Notes under the pieces: generated by a model
What the model saw: the letters and a program-made list of their open reading frames with translations, nothing else
Told to the model about the DNA's origin: nothing
The model's database searches: none
Assembly (NCBI GenBank): GCA_964466595.1
Contig: CAYXNR010000073.1
Coordinates: forward strand, 1 to 7,284
Length of the DNA stretch: 7,284 bases
Direction of reading: 5' to 3'
Origin: JABDGC01 sp964466595
Lineage (GTDB): Bacteria > Pseudomonadota > Gammaproteobacteria > DSM-16500
Shown here: positions 1-5,189 of the stretch, in pieces
Layout: every line of letters starts with the position of its first letter
Position numbering within the stretch: the stretch's first letter is position 1
Position numbers and translations under genes: made by a program

Positions 1-55
1 GAGCACTTCCTTGGTAAGGAAGAGGTCACCGGTTCAAATCCGGTTGTGGGCTCCA
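1..55 (+). tRNA. tRNA-Thr(GGT), 5' part outside the window
   Basis: This is the 3' part of a tRNA that reads ACC threonine codons. The window opens at the end of the D arm (GAGC). Next come the anticodon stem CTTCC/GGAAG around the 7-base loop TTGGTAA (anticodon GGT), a short variable region, the T arm ACCGG-TTCAAAT-CCGGT (28-44), the acceptor strand TGTGGGC (45-51), discriminator T52 and an encoded CCA (53-55). The missing 5' part would hold the other acceptor strand and most of the D arm. In E. coli the tRNA-Thr(GGT) gene thrT also lies directly upstream of tufB, so this is probably the last tRNA of a tRNA-tuf transcript. Confidence 0.95.
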
Positions 56-159
56 CATTGCAAGGGAAGGGTATAAAAATTGTGACTTCTGTTTTCTGGC
101 TTGTAGTATTAGAATATCAAGCTACTTTTTAGGTGGGTGAATTTAAAGGAGCAATAGCT

Positions 160-1350
160 ATGTCTAAGCAAGTATTTGAACGAACTAAACCGCATGTCAA
201 TGTTGGAACCATTGGTCACGTTGATCATGGAAAAACAACTCTTTCAGCAGCCTTAACAACTGTTTTAGCCAAAAAATATGGTGGTGAAGAAAAATCTTAT
301 GCGCAGATTGACAATGCCCCGGAAGAAAAAGCGCGTGGCATTACCATTTCCACCTCGCATCTCGAATATCAGTCAGACAAGCGTCACTATGCGCATGTCG
401 ATTGTCCTGGGCATGCCGATTATGTGAAGAACATGATTACAGGGGCTGCTCAAATGGACGGCGCTATTCTTGTTATTTCAGCAGCAGATGGTCCGATGCC
501 TCAAACCAGAGAGCACATTCTTTTAGCTCGACAGGTAGGCGTACCCTATATTGTCGTCTATTTGAATAAGGCTGACATGGTCGACGACAAAGAATTACTG
601 GACTTAGTAGAAATGGAAGTGAGAGACCTTTTAACTAAATACGGCTTCCCCGGAGATAAAACGCCCATCGTAGTGGGTTCAGCTCTGAAAGCGATGGAAG
701 GAGATGAGAGCGACATTGGCATTCCTTCTATTATTAAACTGGTCGAAACCATGGATGCCTACATTCCTGTACCAGAAAGACCCTTAGATAAACCCTTCTT
801 AATGCCGATTGAAGATGTGTTTTCTATTTCCGGCCGTGGAACAGTAGTCACTGGTCGTGTAGAGCGTGGCATTGTGAAAGTCGGTGAAGAGCTGGAAATC
901 ATCGGCCTCAAGCCAACCACTAAAACAATCTGTACCGGCGTTGAAATGTTCCGTAAGATCCTAGACGAAGGCCGAGCTGGCGACAATGTAGGGGTCTTGC
1001 TGAGAGGTACAAAGCGTGAAGAAGTCGAGCGAGGACAAGTGCTAGCAGCGCCAGGCAGTATTACGCCGCATACCAAATTTGAGGCCGAAGTGTATGTCTT
1101 AACCAAAGAAGAAGGCGGGCGTCACACTGCATTTTTGAAGGGCTACCGTCCCCAGTTTTATTTCCGCACTACAGATGTAACAGGAGAGGTCATTTTACCC
1201 GAAGGGGTTGAAATGGTTATGCCAGGCGATAACACTAAGCTGACCATTAATCTGATTGCACCCGTTGCAATGGAAGAGGGCTTGCGTTTTGCCATTCGAG
1301 AAGGCGGTCATACCGTGGGTGCGGGTGTTGTATCCAAGGTGCTTGAGTAG
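160..1350 (+). CDS. tuf: Elongation factor Tu (EF-Tu)
   Basis: EF-Tu is the cytoplasmic GTPase that carries aminoacyl-tRNA to the ribosomal A site. The 396-residue product matches the usual length of about 394-397. All GTPase motifs are intact: GHVDHGKT at 19-26 (P loop), RGITI at 59-63 (switch I), DCPGH at 81-85 with the catalytic His, NKAD at 136-139 and SAL at 174-176. The beta-barrel domain 2 (about 205-300) and domain 3 (about 301-396, ending in GAGVVSKVLE) follow. The ATG at 160 is chosen because AAAGGAG (145-151) lies 8 bases upstream and the protein then starts MSKQVFERTKPH, like E. coli. An in-frame GTG at 133 would add nine unconserved residues and put the Shine-Dalgarno inside the gene. 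It lies between tRNA-Thr and tRNA-Trp, as in other gammaproteobacteria. Whether the genome has a second tuf copy cannot be seen here. Confidence 0.98.
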   Translation: MSKQVFERTKPHVNVGTIGHVDHGKTTLSAALTTVLAKKYGGEEKSYAQIDNAPEEKARGITISTSHLEYQSDKRHYAHVDCPGHADYVKNMITGAAQMDGAILVISAADGPMPQTREHILLARQVGVPYIVVYLNKADMVDDKELLDLVEMEVRDLLTKYGFPGDKTPIVVGSALKAMEGDESDIGIPSIIKLVETMDAYIPVPERPLDKPFLMPIEDVFSISGRGTVVTGRVERGIVKVGEELEIIGLKPTTKTICTGVEMFRKILDEGRAGDNVGVLLRGTKREEVERGQVLAAPGSITPHTKFEAEVYVLTKEEGGRHTAFLKGYRPQFYFRTTDVTGEVILPEGVEMVMPGDNTKLTINLIAPVAMEEGLRFAIREGGHTVGAGVVSKVLE

Positions 1351-1356
1351 TATAAG
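1328..1356 (+). promoter_or_regulatory. Candidate sigma70 promoter for tRNA-Trp/secE/nusG
   Basis: A -35-like TTGTAT (1328-1333, 3 of 6 matches) is separated by 17 bases from a -10-like TATAAG (1351-1356, 5 of 6). It overlaps the last codons of tuf and its stop. In E. coli secE-nusG has its own promoter downstream of tufB, so the position is plausible. The weak -35 and lack of transcript data keep this tentative; readthrough from tuf is also likely. Confidence 0.3.
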
Positions 1357-1380
1357 AGTTCTTTTTCTAAGAGTTTTTTC
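1353..1380 (+). repeat. Imperfect tandem duplication in the tuf/tRNA-Trp spacer
   Basis: TAAGAGTTCTTTTTC (1353-1367) is followed directly by TAAGAGTTTTTTC (1368-1380). The second copy is the first with a CT lost. The region also folds weakly as TCTAAG (1366-1371) against CTTAGA (1380-1385). It has poly-T tracts but no GC-rich stem, so it is not a convincing terminator. It may be the 5' flank processed off tRNA-Trp. Confidence 0.5.
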
Positions 1381-1397
1381 TTAGACAAATGAAGACT

Positions 1398-1470
1398 AGG
1401 CCAGTAGCTCAATTGGCAGAGCGACGGTCTCCAAAACCGTAGGTTGGGGGTTCGAGACCCTCCTGGCCTG
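1398..1470 (+). tRNA. tRNA-Trp(CCA)
   Basis: This is a complete cloverleaf for the UGG-reading tryptophan tRNA. Acceptor AGGCCAG (1398-1404) pairs with CTGGCCT (1463-1469). The D arm is GCTC/GAGC (1407-1410, 1419-1422). The anticodon stem ACGGT/ACCGT encloses CTCCAAA, giving anticodon CCA at 1431-1433. The T arm is GGGGG-TTCGAGA-CCCTC (1446-1462) with one G-T pair. The discriminator is G1470. The 3' CCA is not encoded (AGG follows), so a CCA-adding enzyme must finish it, unlike the tRNA-Thr at the window start. It sits between tuf and secE, and is probably cut from the tuf or secE transcript. Confidence 0.97.
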
Positions 1471-1494
1471 AGGGCTTGTGAAGAGGTAAGCGTT

Positions 1495-1530
1495 TCTTTC
1501 TCTTTCATTTTTAACGAGAAAGAGCGGAGG
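1495..1530 (+). promoter_or_regulatory. Hairpin abutting the secE ribosome binding site
   Basis: TCTTTCTC (1495-1502) is perfectly complementary to GAGAAAGA (1516-1523), with a 13-base loop. The Shine-Dalgarno GGAGG (1526-1530) starts three bases after the stem. The hairpin could mask or present the site, or be a processing mark after tRNA-Trp. No homologous element is known to me. Confidence 0.4.
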
Positions 1531-1539
1531 ATGAGGTTC

Positions 1540-1944
1540 ATGAAAAGTCAAGCAAAGGCAAGTGTCATGACAATGAAGCTGGTAGAACAGGGTGAGGCCT
1601 TCAATAAATTAAAATGGCTGATGGTTATTCTGTTATTAACGGCTGGTATTGTAGCTAATTACTATTATAGCCATCTTGCCTGGTCGCTACGGCTCTTAGC
1701 CTGGTTGTTGGGCCTGCCTATCATCACCTTGCTTGCCTTTCAGACACAACAAGGGAAGCTCGCCCTTGGTTTTATTCGCGAAGCGCGCGTTGAGCTGCGT
1801 AAAATTACCTGGCCCACGCGTCAGGAAACAGTACAAACGACATTTATTATTGCAATTATGGTTGTCATCCTATCAATTGCCTTATGGGGTATTGATGGTG
1901 TATTAATGTGGCTGATTGGATGGCTTACGGGGCAAAGAGGGTAA
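1540..1944 (+). CDS. secE: Protein translocase subunit SecE
   Basis: SecE is the essential small inner-membrane subunit that clamps SecY in the SecYEG export channel. The product has 134 residues (E. coli 127). It has three membrane segments, as in enterobacterial SecE: about 25-43, 49-67 and 101-128. An amphipathic stretch (about 72-90) precedes the third. The family signature ELRKITWPTRQET lies at 85-97, just before the last membrane helix. GGAGG (1526-1530) is 9 bases from the ATG at 1540, which decides the start. An ATG at 1531 directly touches the Shine-Dalgarno and is less likely. Longer in-frame extension would run back into tRNA-Trp. nusG starts 4 bases after the stop, the conserved secE-nusG pair. 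Confidence 0.96.
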   Translation: MKSQAKASVMTMKLVEQGEAFNKLKWLMVILLLTAGIVANYYYSHLAWSLRLLAWLLGLPIITLLAFQTQQGKLALGFIREARVELRKITWPTRQETVQTTFIIAIMVVILSIALWGIDGVLMWLIGWLTGQRG

Positions 1945-1948
1945 AGCA

Positions 1949-2524
1949 ATGGCAGATGATTCAATGCAAGAAAGTACAGATGCCTCGAAATCAAAAATGC
2001 GCTGGTATGTTATACATGCCTATTCTGGATATGAGCAATTTGTCAAACAAGCTTTACAAGAACGTATTAAGCGGGATGGTATCGAAGCTAAATTTGGCGA
2101 TATTTTAGTACCAACAGAAGAAGTGGTGGAGCTGCGCGGTGGTCAAAAGCGAAAGAGCGCGCGTAAGTTTTTCCCCGGCTATGTTCTAGTTGAAATGGTT
2201 ATGGATGATGAAACCTGGCATTTGGTCCGATCAGTGCCAAAGGTAATGGGTTTTATTGGTGGAACCAGCGATAAGCCTGCTCCGATTTCTCATAAAGAAG
2301 CAGAAGCCATACTCGATCGCATTCAAACCAGCAGTGAGAAGCCAAGGCCGAAGGTTTTATTTGAAGTAGGTGAAGTAGTGAGAGTAATTGATGGGCCTTT
2401 TGCTGACTTTAATGGTGTGGTAGAAGAAGTAAATTATGAAAAGAGCCGTTTAAGAGTAGCCGTCCTGATTTTTGGCCGTTCCACGCCCGTCGAATTACAA
2501 TTCGATCAAGTCGAAAAAGGTTAA
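1949..2524 (+). CDS. nusG: Transcription termination/antitermination factor NusG
   Basis: NusG binds the RNA polymerase clamp to suppress pausing, and couples polymerase to Rho or to ribosomal S10. The product has 191 residues (E. coli 181). The NGN domain runs from RWYVIHAYSGYE (18-29) to about 125, including FFPGYVLVEM, which lies at the polymerase-contacting face. After a linker, the KOW domain (about 138-191) contains GEVVRVIDGPFADFNG. The ATG at 1949 is chosen because GAGG (1937-1940), inside the end of secE, lies 8 bases upstream. Starting at the GTG-type codon at 1916 would overlap secE heavily and add unconserved residues. The N terminus is several residues longer than in E. coli and rich in Asp, Ser and Lys. 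It is probably translationally coupled to secE. Confidence 0.97.
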   Translation: MADDSMQESTDASKSKMRWYVIHAYSGYEQFVKQALQERIKRDGIEAKFGDILVPTEEVVELRGGQKRKSARKFFPGYVLVEMVMDDETWHLVRSVPKVMGFIGGTSDKPAPISHKEAEAILDRIQTSSEKPRPKVLFEVGEVVRVIDGPFADFNGVVEEVNYEKSRLRVAVLIFGRSTPVELQFDQVEKG

Positions 2525-2539
2525 GACCTCTAAAAATAG

Positions 2540-2567
2540 TTGCAAATAGCGTGTGAGTTGCTAGAAT
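2540..2567 (+). promoter_or_regulatory. Candidate sigma70 promoter for rplKA
   Basis: TTGCAA (2540-2545, 4 of 6) and TAGAAT (2562-2567, 5 of 6) are spaced by 16 bases and would start transcription near 2574. The leader to rplK would be about 90 bases. E. coli has a strong L11 promoter in this nusG-rplK gap, so the location is expected. The elements overlap a terminator-like hairpin. Confidence 0.5.
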
Positions 2568-2584
2568 TGGCCACTCGCTTTTTT
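2548..2584 (+). terminator. Terminator-like hairpin after nusG
   Basis: AGCGTGTG (2548-2555) pairs with CACTCGCT (2572-2579) over 8 positions with one T-T mismatch, followed by a T run ending at 2584. The 16-base loop is long, so efficiency is probably partial. It would separate secE-nusG from the ribosomal protein transcripts, as in E. coli. Confidence 0.45.
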
Positions 2585-2616
2585 GCTACGGCATTGAGGT
2601 TAGAAAAATTATAATC

Positions 2617-2638
2617 CCCTTTTTTCAATAAGAAAGGG
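2617..2638 (+). promoter_or_regulatory. Hairpin in the rplK leader
   Basis: CCCTTTTTT (2617-2625) pairs with AAGAAAGGG (2630-2638) with one G-T wobble and a CAAT loop. It ends 8 bases before the GAGG (2647-2650) that serves rplK. In E. coli L1 represses rplKA by binding the rplK leader. I cannot recognise an L1 target here, so a role in L1 feedback is only a guess. Confidence 0.3.
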
Positions 2639-2661
2639 CTAGAAGAGAGGTTTTTTATATT

Positions 2662-3111
2662 ATGGCGGCAGCTAAACCAGGAAAAAAAGTAAAAGCCCTT
2701 GTTAAATTGCAAATTAAAGGTGGCGCTGCAAATCCGAGCCCGCCCGTCGGACCTGCCTTAGGTCAACAGGGTGTCAACATCATGGAATTCTGTAAAGCTT
2801 TTAATGCAGCAACTCAGGGTCCAGAGAAACAAGGTAAACCCTTTCCAGTAGAAATAACAGTTTATGAAGATCGTAGCTTTACCTTTATTATCAAGACACC
2901 ACCGGCCACCTATTTGATTAAAGAAGCGATTAACCTTGAAAAAGGAAGCTCTACGCCGGGGACTACTAAAGTGGGCAAAATCAATCGCAAACAGTTAGAA
3001 GCCATTGCGCGAATGAAAGAACCAGATTTAACCGCAGCCAGTCTCGATGCGGCTGTTAGCTGTATTGCGGGTAGTGCTCGCAGTATGGGTGTTGATGTAG
3101 AAGGAGTGTAA
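2662..3111 (+). CDS. rplK: 50S ribosomal protein L11
   Basis: L11 forms the base of the GTPase-associated centre on 23S rRNA helices 43/44 and is needed for RelA activation. The product has 149 residues (E. coli 142). The N-terminal domain has the proline-rich PSPPVGP (25-31) followed by ALGQQGVNIMEFCKAFN, near-identical to E. coli and the site of thiostrepton contact. The C-terminal RNA-binding domain (about 80-149) includes KVGKINRKQL and ends SARSMGVDVEG. The extra length is in the N-terminal MAAAKPG and a small insertion after residue 50. The start ATG has GAGG 11 bases upstream, a rather long spacing. It is followed by rplA after 3 bases, the usual L11 operon. Confidence 0.98.
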   Translation: MAAAKPGKKVKALVKLQIKGGAANPSPPVGPALGQQGVNIMEFCKAFNAATQGPEKQGKPFPVEITVYEDRSFTFIIKTPPATYLIKEAINLEKGSSTPGTTKVGKINRKQLEAIARMKEPDLTAASLDAAVSCIAGSARSMGVDVEGV

Positions 3112-3114
3112 GCG

Positions 3115-3810
3115 ATGCCAACCTTATCTAAACGTGCCCGCCAGATTCAAGAAAAACTCAAGCCGGGAAAGGTTTATTTACCTAAAGAGGCTTTTGCCCT
3201 TTTGAAAGCGCTTCCCCCGGCTCGTTTTCGCGAAGGGGTAGATGCCGCTGTTAATTTAGGCGTCGATCCTAAAAAATCAGATCAAACAGTGCGTGGTTCA
3301 GTGGTTTTGCCACATGGCACAGGCAGAAAAATAAAAGTAGCCGTATTTACAAGTGCTTCACATGCAGATGCTGCCAAGCAAGCCGGCGCTGACTGGGTTG
3401 GTCTAGAAGATTTAGCTGAAAAAGTGAAGGCCGGCGATCTTGATTGCCAGGTCGTTTTAGCCACGCCCGATGCTATGCGTATTGTAGGACAGTTAGGGCA
3501 AATTCTGGGTCCCCGTGGTTTAATGCCTAATCCAAAGGATGGCACGGTAACCAATGATATTGCTACTGCTGTCAAAAATGCAAAGGCCGGCCAGGTTCGT
3601 TTCCGTATCGACAAGGGCGCTGTGATTCATTGCCCCATTGGCAAGCTAGATTTTTCTGAGGCAGATTTAGTTCAGAACCTAGAAGTCCTGGTAGCTGCCT
3701 TAAGAAGAGCAAAGCCCAATACTTCTAAAGGTATTTATTTTAAGAAGATCACAGTTTCAAGCACCATGGGCCCGGGCTTGGTAATTGATGTTTCAGAGTT
3801 TGGAAGCTAA
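3115..3810 (+). CDS. rplA: 50S ribosomal protein L1
   Basis: L1 forms the mobile stalk that guides deacylated tRNA out of the E site. In E. coli it also represses its own operon by binding the rplK leader. The product has 231 residues (E. coli 234). The first half of domain I contains SDQTVRGSVVLPHGTG (55-70). Domain II, about 71-155, carries the signature VGQLGQILGPRGLMPNP (124-140). The chain then returns to domain I with AVKNAKAGQVRFR and TMGPG (217-221). AAGGAG (3101-3106) overlaps the end of rplK and lies 8 bases before the ATG, so rplK and rplA are probably coupled. A structured spacer follows rather than a further gene. Confidence 0.98.
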   Translation: MPTLSKRARQIQEKLKPGKVYLPKEAFALLKALPPARFREGVDAAVNLGVDPKKSDQTVRGSVVLPHGTGRKIKVAVFTSASHADAAKQAGADWVGLEDLAEKVKAGDLDCQVVLATPDAMRIVGQLGQILGPRGLMPNPKDGTVTNDIATAVKNAKAGQVRFRIDKGAVIHCPIGKLDFSEADLVQNLEVLVAALRRAKPNTSKGIYFKKITVSSTMGPGLVIDVSEFGS

Positions 3811-3813
3811 TTT

Positions 3814-3838
3814 CTCCTTCTTTTTTAGTGAGAAGGAG
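3814..3838 (+). promoter_or_regulatory. Perfect 8-bp hairpin after rplA
   Basis: CTCCTTCT (3814-3821) pairs exactly with AGAAGGAG (3831-3838) around a 9-base loop. It is not followed directly by a T run (CTAGAGA comes first), so a simple terminator is unlikely. It may protect the 3' end of the L11 mRNA or be an RNase site. The 3' arm contains a consensus Shine-Dalgarno AAGGAG with no start codon after it. Confidence 0.55.
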
Positions 3839-3855
3839 CTAGAGATTTTTGAGAG

Positions 3856-3990
3856 GGTCATTGCCCCGAAGCTTCTGCTTTCGACAATGCCTGTCAAAGA
3901 CCGTGGGCGCGTCAGCTTAATAAACGCCTAGCTTAAGAACAGTCTGCTTTTTTCGGTTCTTAGCAAGCTTGCCTACGCAGACGGTGATAC
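3856..3990 (+). promoter_or_regulatory. L10 autoregulatory leader (ribosomal protein L10 leader RNA)
   Basis: In E. coli the L10-(L12)4 complex binds this mRNA element and represses rplJ and rplL. The core here matches my recollection of the E. coli leader. ACCG (3900-3903) pairs with CGGT (3982-3985), and TGGGC (3904-3908) pairs with GCCTA (3971-3975). One strand has a 6-base bulge CGCAGA (3976-3981; E. coli CGTAGA), the kinked L10 site. GTCAAAGACCG before it matches E. coli GTCGAAGACCG. A 5' hairpin precedes (CATTG 3859-3863 with CAATG 3885-3889, closing CGAAGC/GCTTTCG). An inner hairpin, GC-T-TAAGAAC with GTTCTTAGC (3931-3964), fills the arm. A further small hairpin CAACA/TGTTG (3991-4004) lies between the core and the rplJ start. 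Confidence 0.85.
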
Positions 3991-4022
3991 CAACAATGGT
4001 GTTGCCAGTATAGTTACAAGTG

Positions 4023-4037
4023 AGGGGGTGTCGAGTG
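4023..4037 (+). promoter_or_regulatory. rplJ ribosome binding site and GTG start
   Basis: AGGGGG (4023-4028) lies 6 bases before a GTG at 4035-4037. This decides the start in favour of 4035. An in-frame GTG at 4020 overlaps the Shine-Dalgarno itself, lacks one of its own and would add five residues not found in L10 relatives. Confidence 0.75.
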
Positions 4038-4571
4038 GTATTAAAGTTAGAAGGTAAAAAGGCTATTGTCTCAGAGGTTGCAATTCAGGCGGGGCGAGCA
4101 GCTTCTCTTTTTGCGGCTGAGTATAGTGGCATGACGGTATTGGAATTGACTGAGCTTCGTAAAACAGCTCGTGCTTCTGGTATGTATTTACGTGTTGTTC
4201 GTAATACCTTGGCGCGTCGAGCCTTAGTCGGTACGAAGTTTGAGTCGATGCAAGACAGCCTGGTTGGTCCGCTCATTTTAGCATTTTCTGGAGATGATCC
4301 GGGAGCCGCGGCACGTTTAATTCAGGATTATGTCAAGAAGTGCGATAAGCTACGCGTGAAGTCGATGTCTTTAGGAGGTGCTGTTCTTCCTGGGACTGCG
4401 CTTTCACAGCTAGCTAGCCTGCCGACACGCGAAGGGGCGCTTGCCCAATTGCTCGGTACGCTGAATGCACCTCTTACCCAGTTCGTTCGTACACTCGCTG
4501 AACCTTACGCTAAATTGGTTCGTACCTTTGCTGCAATCCGAGATCAAAAGCAGAGCGCGAAGCTTGTTTAA
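4035..4571 (+). CDS. rplJ: 50S ribosomal protein L10
   Basis: L10 anchors L7/L12 dimers to 23S rRNA at the base of the L7/L12 stalk, and its complex with L12 represses this operon through the upstream leader. The product has 178 residues (E. coli 165). From the GTG it begins MVLKLEGKKAIVSEV, aligning with E. coli MALNLQDKQAIVAEV. The core includes ELRKTARASGMYLRVVRNTLARRA (about 40-63) and LVGPLILAF with PGAAARL. The C-terminal helix that binds L12 is longer than in E. coli and includes FVRTLAEPYAKLVRTFAAIRD (150-170), a form I associate with Legionella and Coxiella. No frame problem is visible. rplL follows after 22 bases, allowing joint control and the high L12 yield. Confidence 0.97.
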   Translation: MVLKLEGKKAIVSEVAIQAGRAASLFAAEYSGMTVLELTELRKTARASGMYLRVVRNTLARRALVGTKFESMQDSLVGPLILAFSGDDPGAAARLIQDYVKKCDKLRVKSMSLGGAVLPGTALSQLASLPTREGALAQLLGTLNAPLTQFVRTLAEPYAKLVRTFAAIRDQKQSAKLV

Positions 4572-4593
4572 TTAATGTTGGTGGAGAAATGTT

Positions 4594-4977
4594 ATGGCAG
4601 TTAGCAAAGAAGATATTTTAAATGCAGTAGCTGAAATGACCATTACGGATGTGGTCGACTTGGTGAAAATGATGGAAGAAAAATTTGGCGTTTCTGCTCA
4701 AGCAGCAGTAGCTGTGGCTGCTCCAGCCGCCGGCGGCGGTGCTGGTGCGGAGGCAGCGGCAGAAAAAACTGAATTTAACGTCATGATGACCAAAACCGGT
4801 GACAACAAAATTAATGTCATTAAAGTCATTCGTACGATTACCGGGCTAGGCTTAAAAGAAGCCAAGGATTTGGTTGAATCAGCGCCTTGCGCAGTTAAAG
4901 AAGGCGTTAATAAGCAAACAGCCGCTGAACTCAAGAAACAATTGGAAGAAGTGGGAGCGACGGTTGAAATTAAGTAG
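4594..4977 (+). CDS. rplL: 50S ribosomal protein L7/L12
   Basis: L7/L12 is the only multicopy ribosomal protein. Its dimers on L10 recruit and stimulate EF-Tu, EF-G and other GTPases. The product has 127 residues (E. coli 121). The N-terminal dimerisation domain (1-33) ends KMMEEKFGVSA. The Ala/Gly-rich flexible hinge spans about 34-57 and accounts for most of the extra length. The C-terminal domain (58-127) contains the factor-binding GLGLKEAKDLVESAP (84-98). One cysteine sits at 99, where E. coli has Ala. GGAG (4583-4586) is 7 bases before the ATG at 4594. A nearer ATG at 4589 is out of frame. It is the last gene before the rpoB attenuator-like hairpin. Confidence 0.98.
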   Translation: MAVSKEDILNAVAEMTITDVVDLVKMMEEKFGVSAQAAVAVAAPAAGGGAGAEAAAEKTEFNVMMTKTGDNKINVIKVIRTITGLGLKEAKDLVESAPCAVKEGVNKQTAAELKKQLEEVGATVEIK

Positions 4978-5014
4978 TATTCTACCAGCTGATTTGTTAG
5001 AATTTGACGTTTTT

Positions 5015-5055
5015 GAGCTAGCCGAAGGCCTTTGCTTTCGGCTTGCTTTGTTTTT
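5015..5055 (+). terminator. Attenuator-like hairpin between rplL and rpoB
   Basis: AGCCGAAGGC (5020-5029) pairs with GCTTTCGGCT (5034-5043) as a 10-bp stem with one G-T pair and a CTTT loop. The stem can extend across one mismatch through AGC (5016-5018) with GCT (5045-5047). A T-rich tail (TTTGTTTTT) ends at 5055. The position matches the E. coli rplL-rpoB attenuator, which lowers rpoBC transcription relative to the ribosomal genes. The rest of the spacer (5056-5180) holds a small hairpin, CAAGG/CCTTG (5100-5113), and a -10-like TAAAAT (5060-5065) without a good -35. I see no gene in it. Confidence 0.75.
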
Positions 5056-5189
5056 CCCGTAAAATAGCGAAAAAGGGCTAGGATGGGTCCACCTGCAGTC
5101 AAGGATCTCCTTGGTTTAATAGAAATTCTCCTTTCGCTCGGGGTTTCAGTTTAAATACGCTTTTAATTTAATGTGCGCGCAGAGGTACC

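Noticed and set aside
133..159. Upstream in-frame GTG start for tuf
   Set aside because: It would place the Shine-Dalgarno AAAGGAG inside the gene and add nine residues that EF-Tu relatives lack.
514..543. Rifampicin-resistance substitutions in rpoB (residue numbers of the product)
   Set aside because: The equivalents of E. coli D516, H526 and S531 and the surrounding residues are all wild type.
1444..1539. N-terminal extension of secE into tRNA-Trp
   Set aside because: The first codons overlap the tRNA gene and read as translated tRNA. GGAGG before 1540 gives a normal SecE.
1308..1541. Reverse-strand frame containing a PGGSRTPNLRFWRPS stretch
   Set aside because: This is the antisense translation of tRNA-Trp, a common artefact, with no ribosome binding site or family similarity.
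2610..2615. Perfect TATAAT before rplK as a second promoter
   Set aside because: At 16-18 bases upstream there is only CTACGGCA-like sequence with no -35 match, and no extended -10 TG. The site is AT-rich, so chance is likely.
3282..3614. Reverse-strand frame of 110 codons in rplA
   Set aside because: It lies wholly within a clearly conserved gene on the other strand and resembles no family I know.
4698..5102. Reverse-strand frame of 134 codons across rplL and its spacer
   Set aside because: Its Ala/Pro-rich end mirrors the rplL hinge, and it has no recognisable domain. It is a shadow of rplL.
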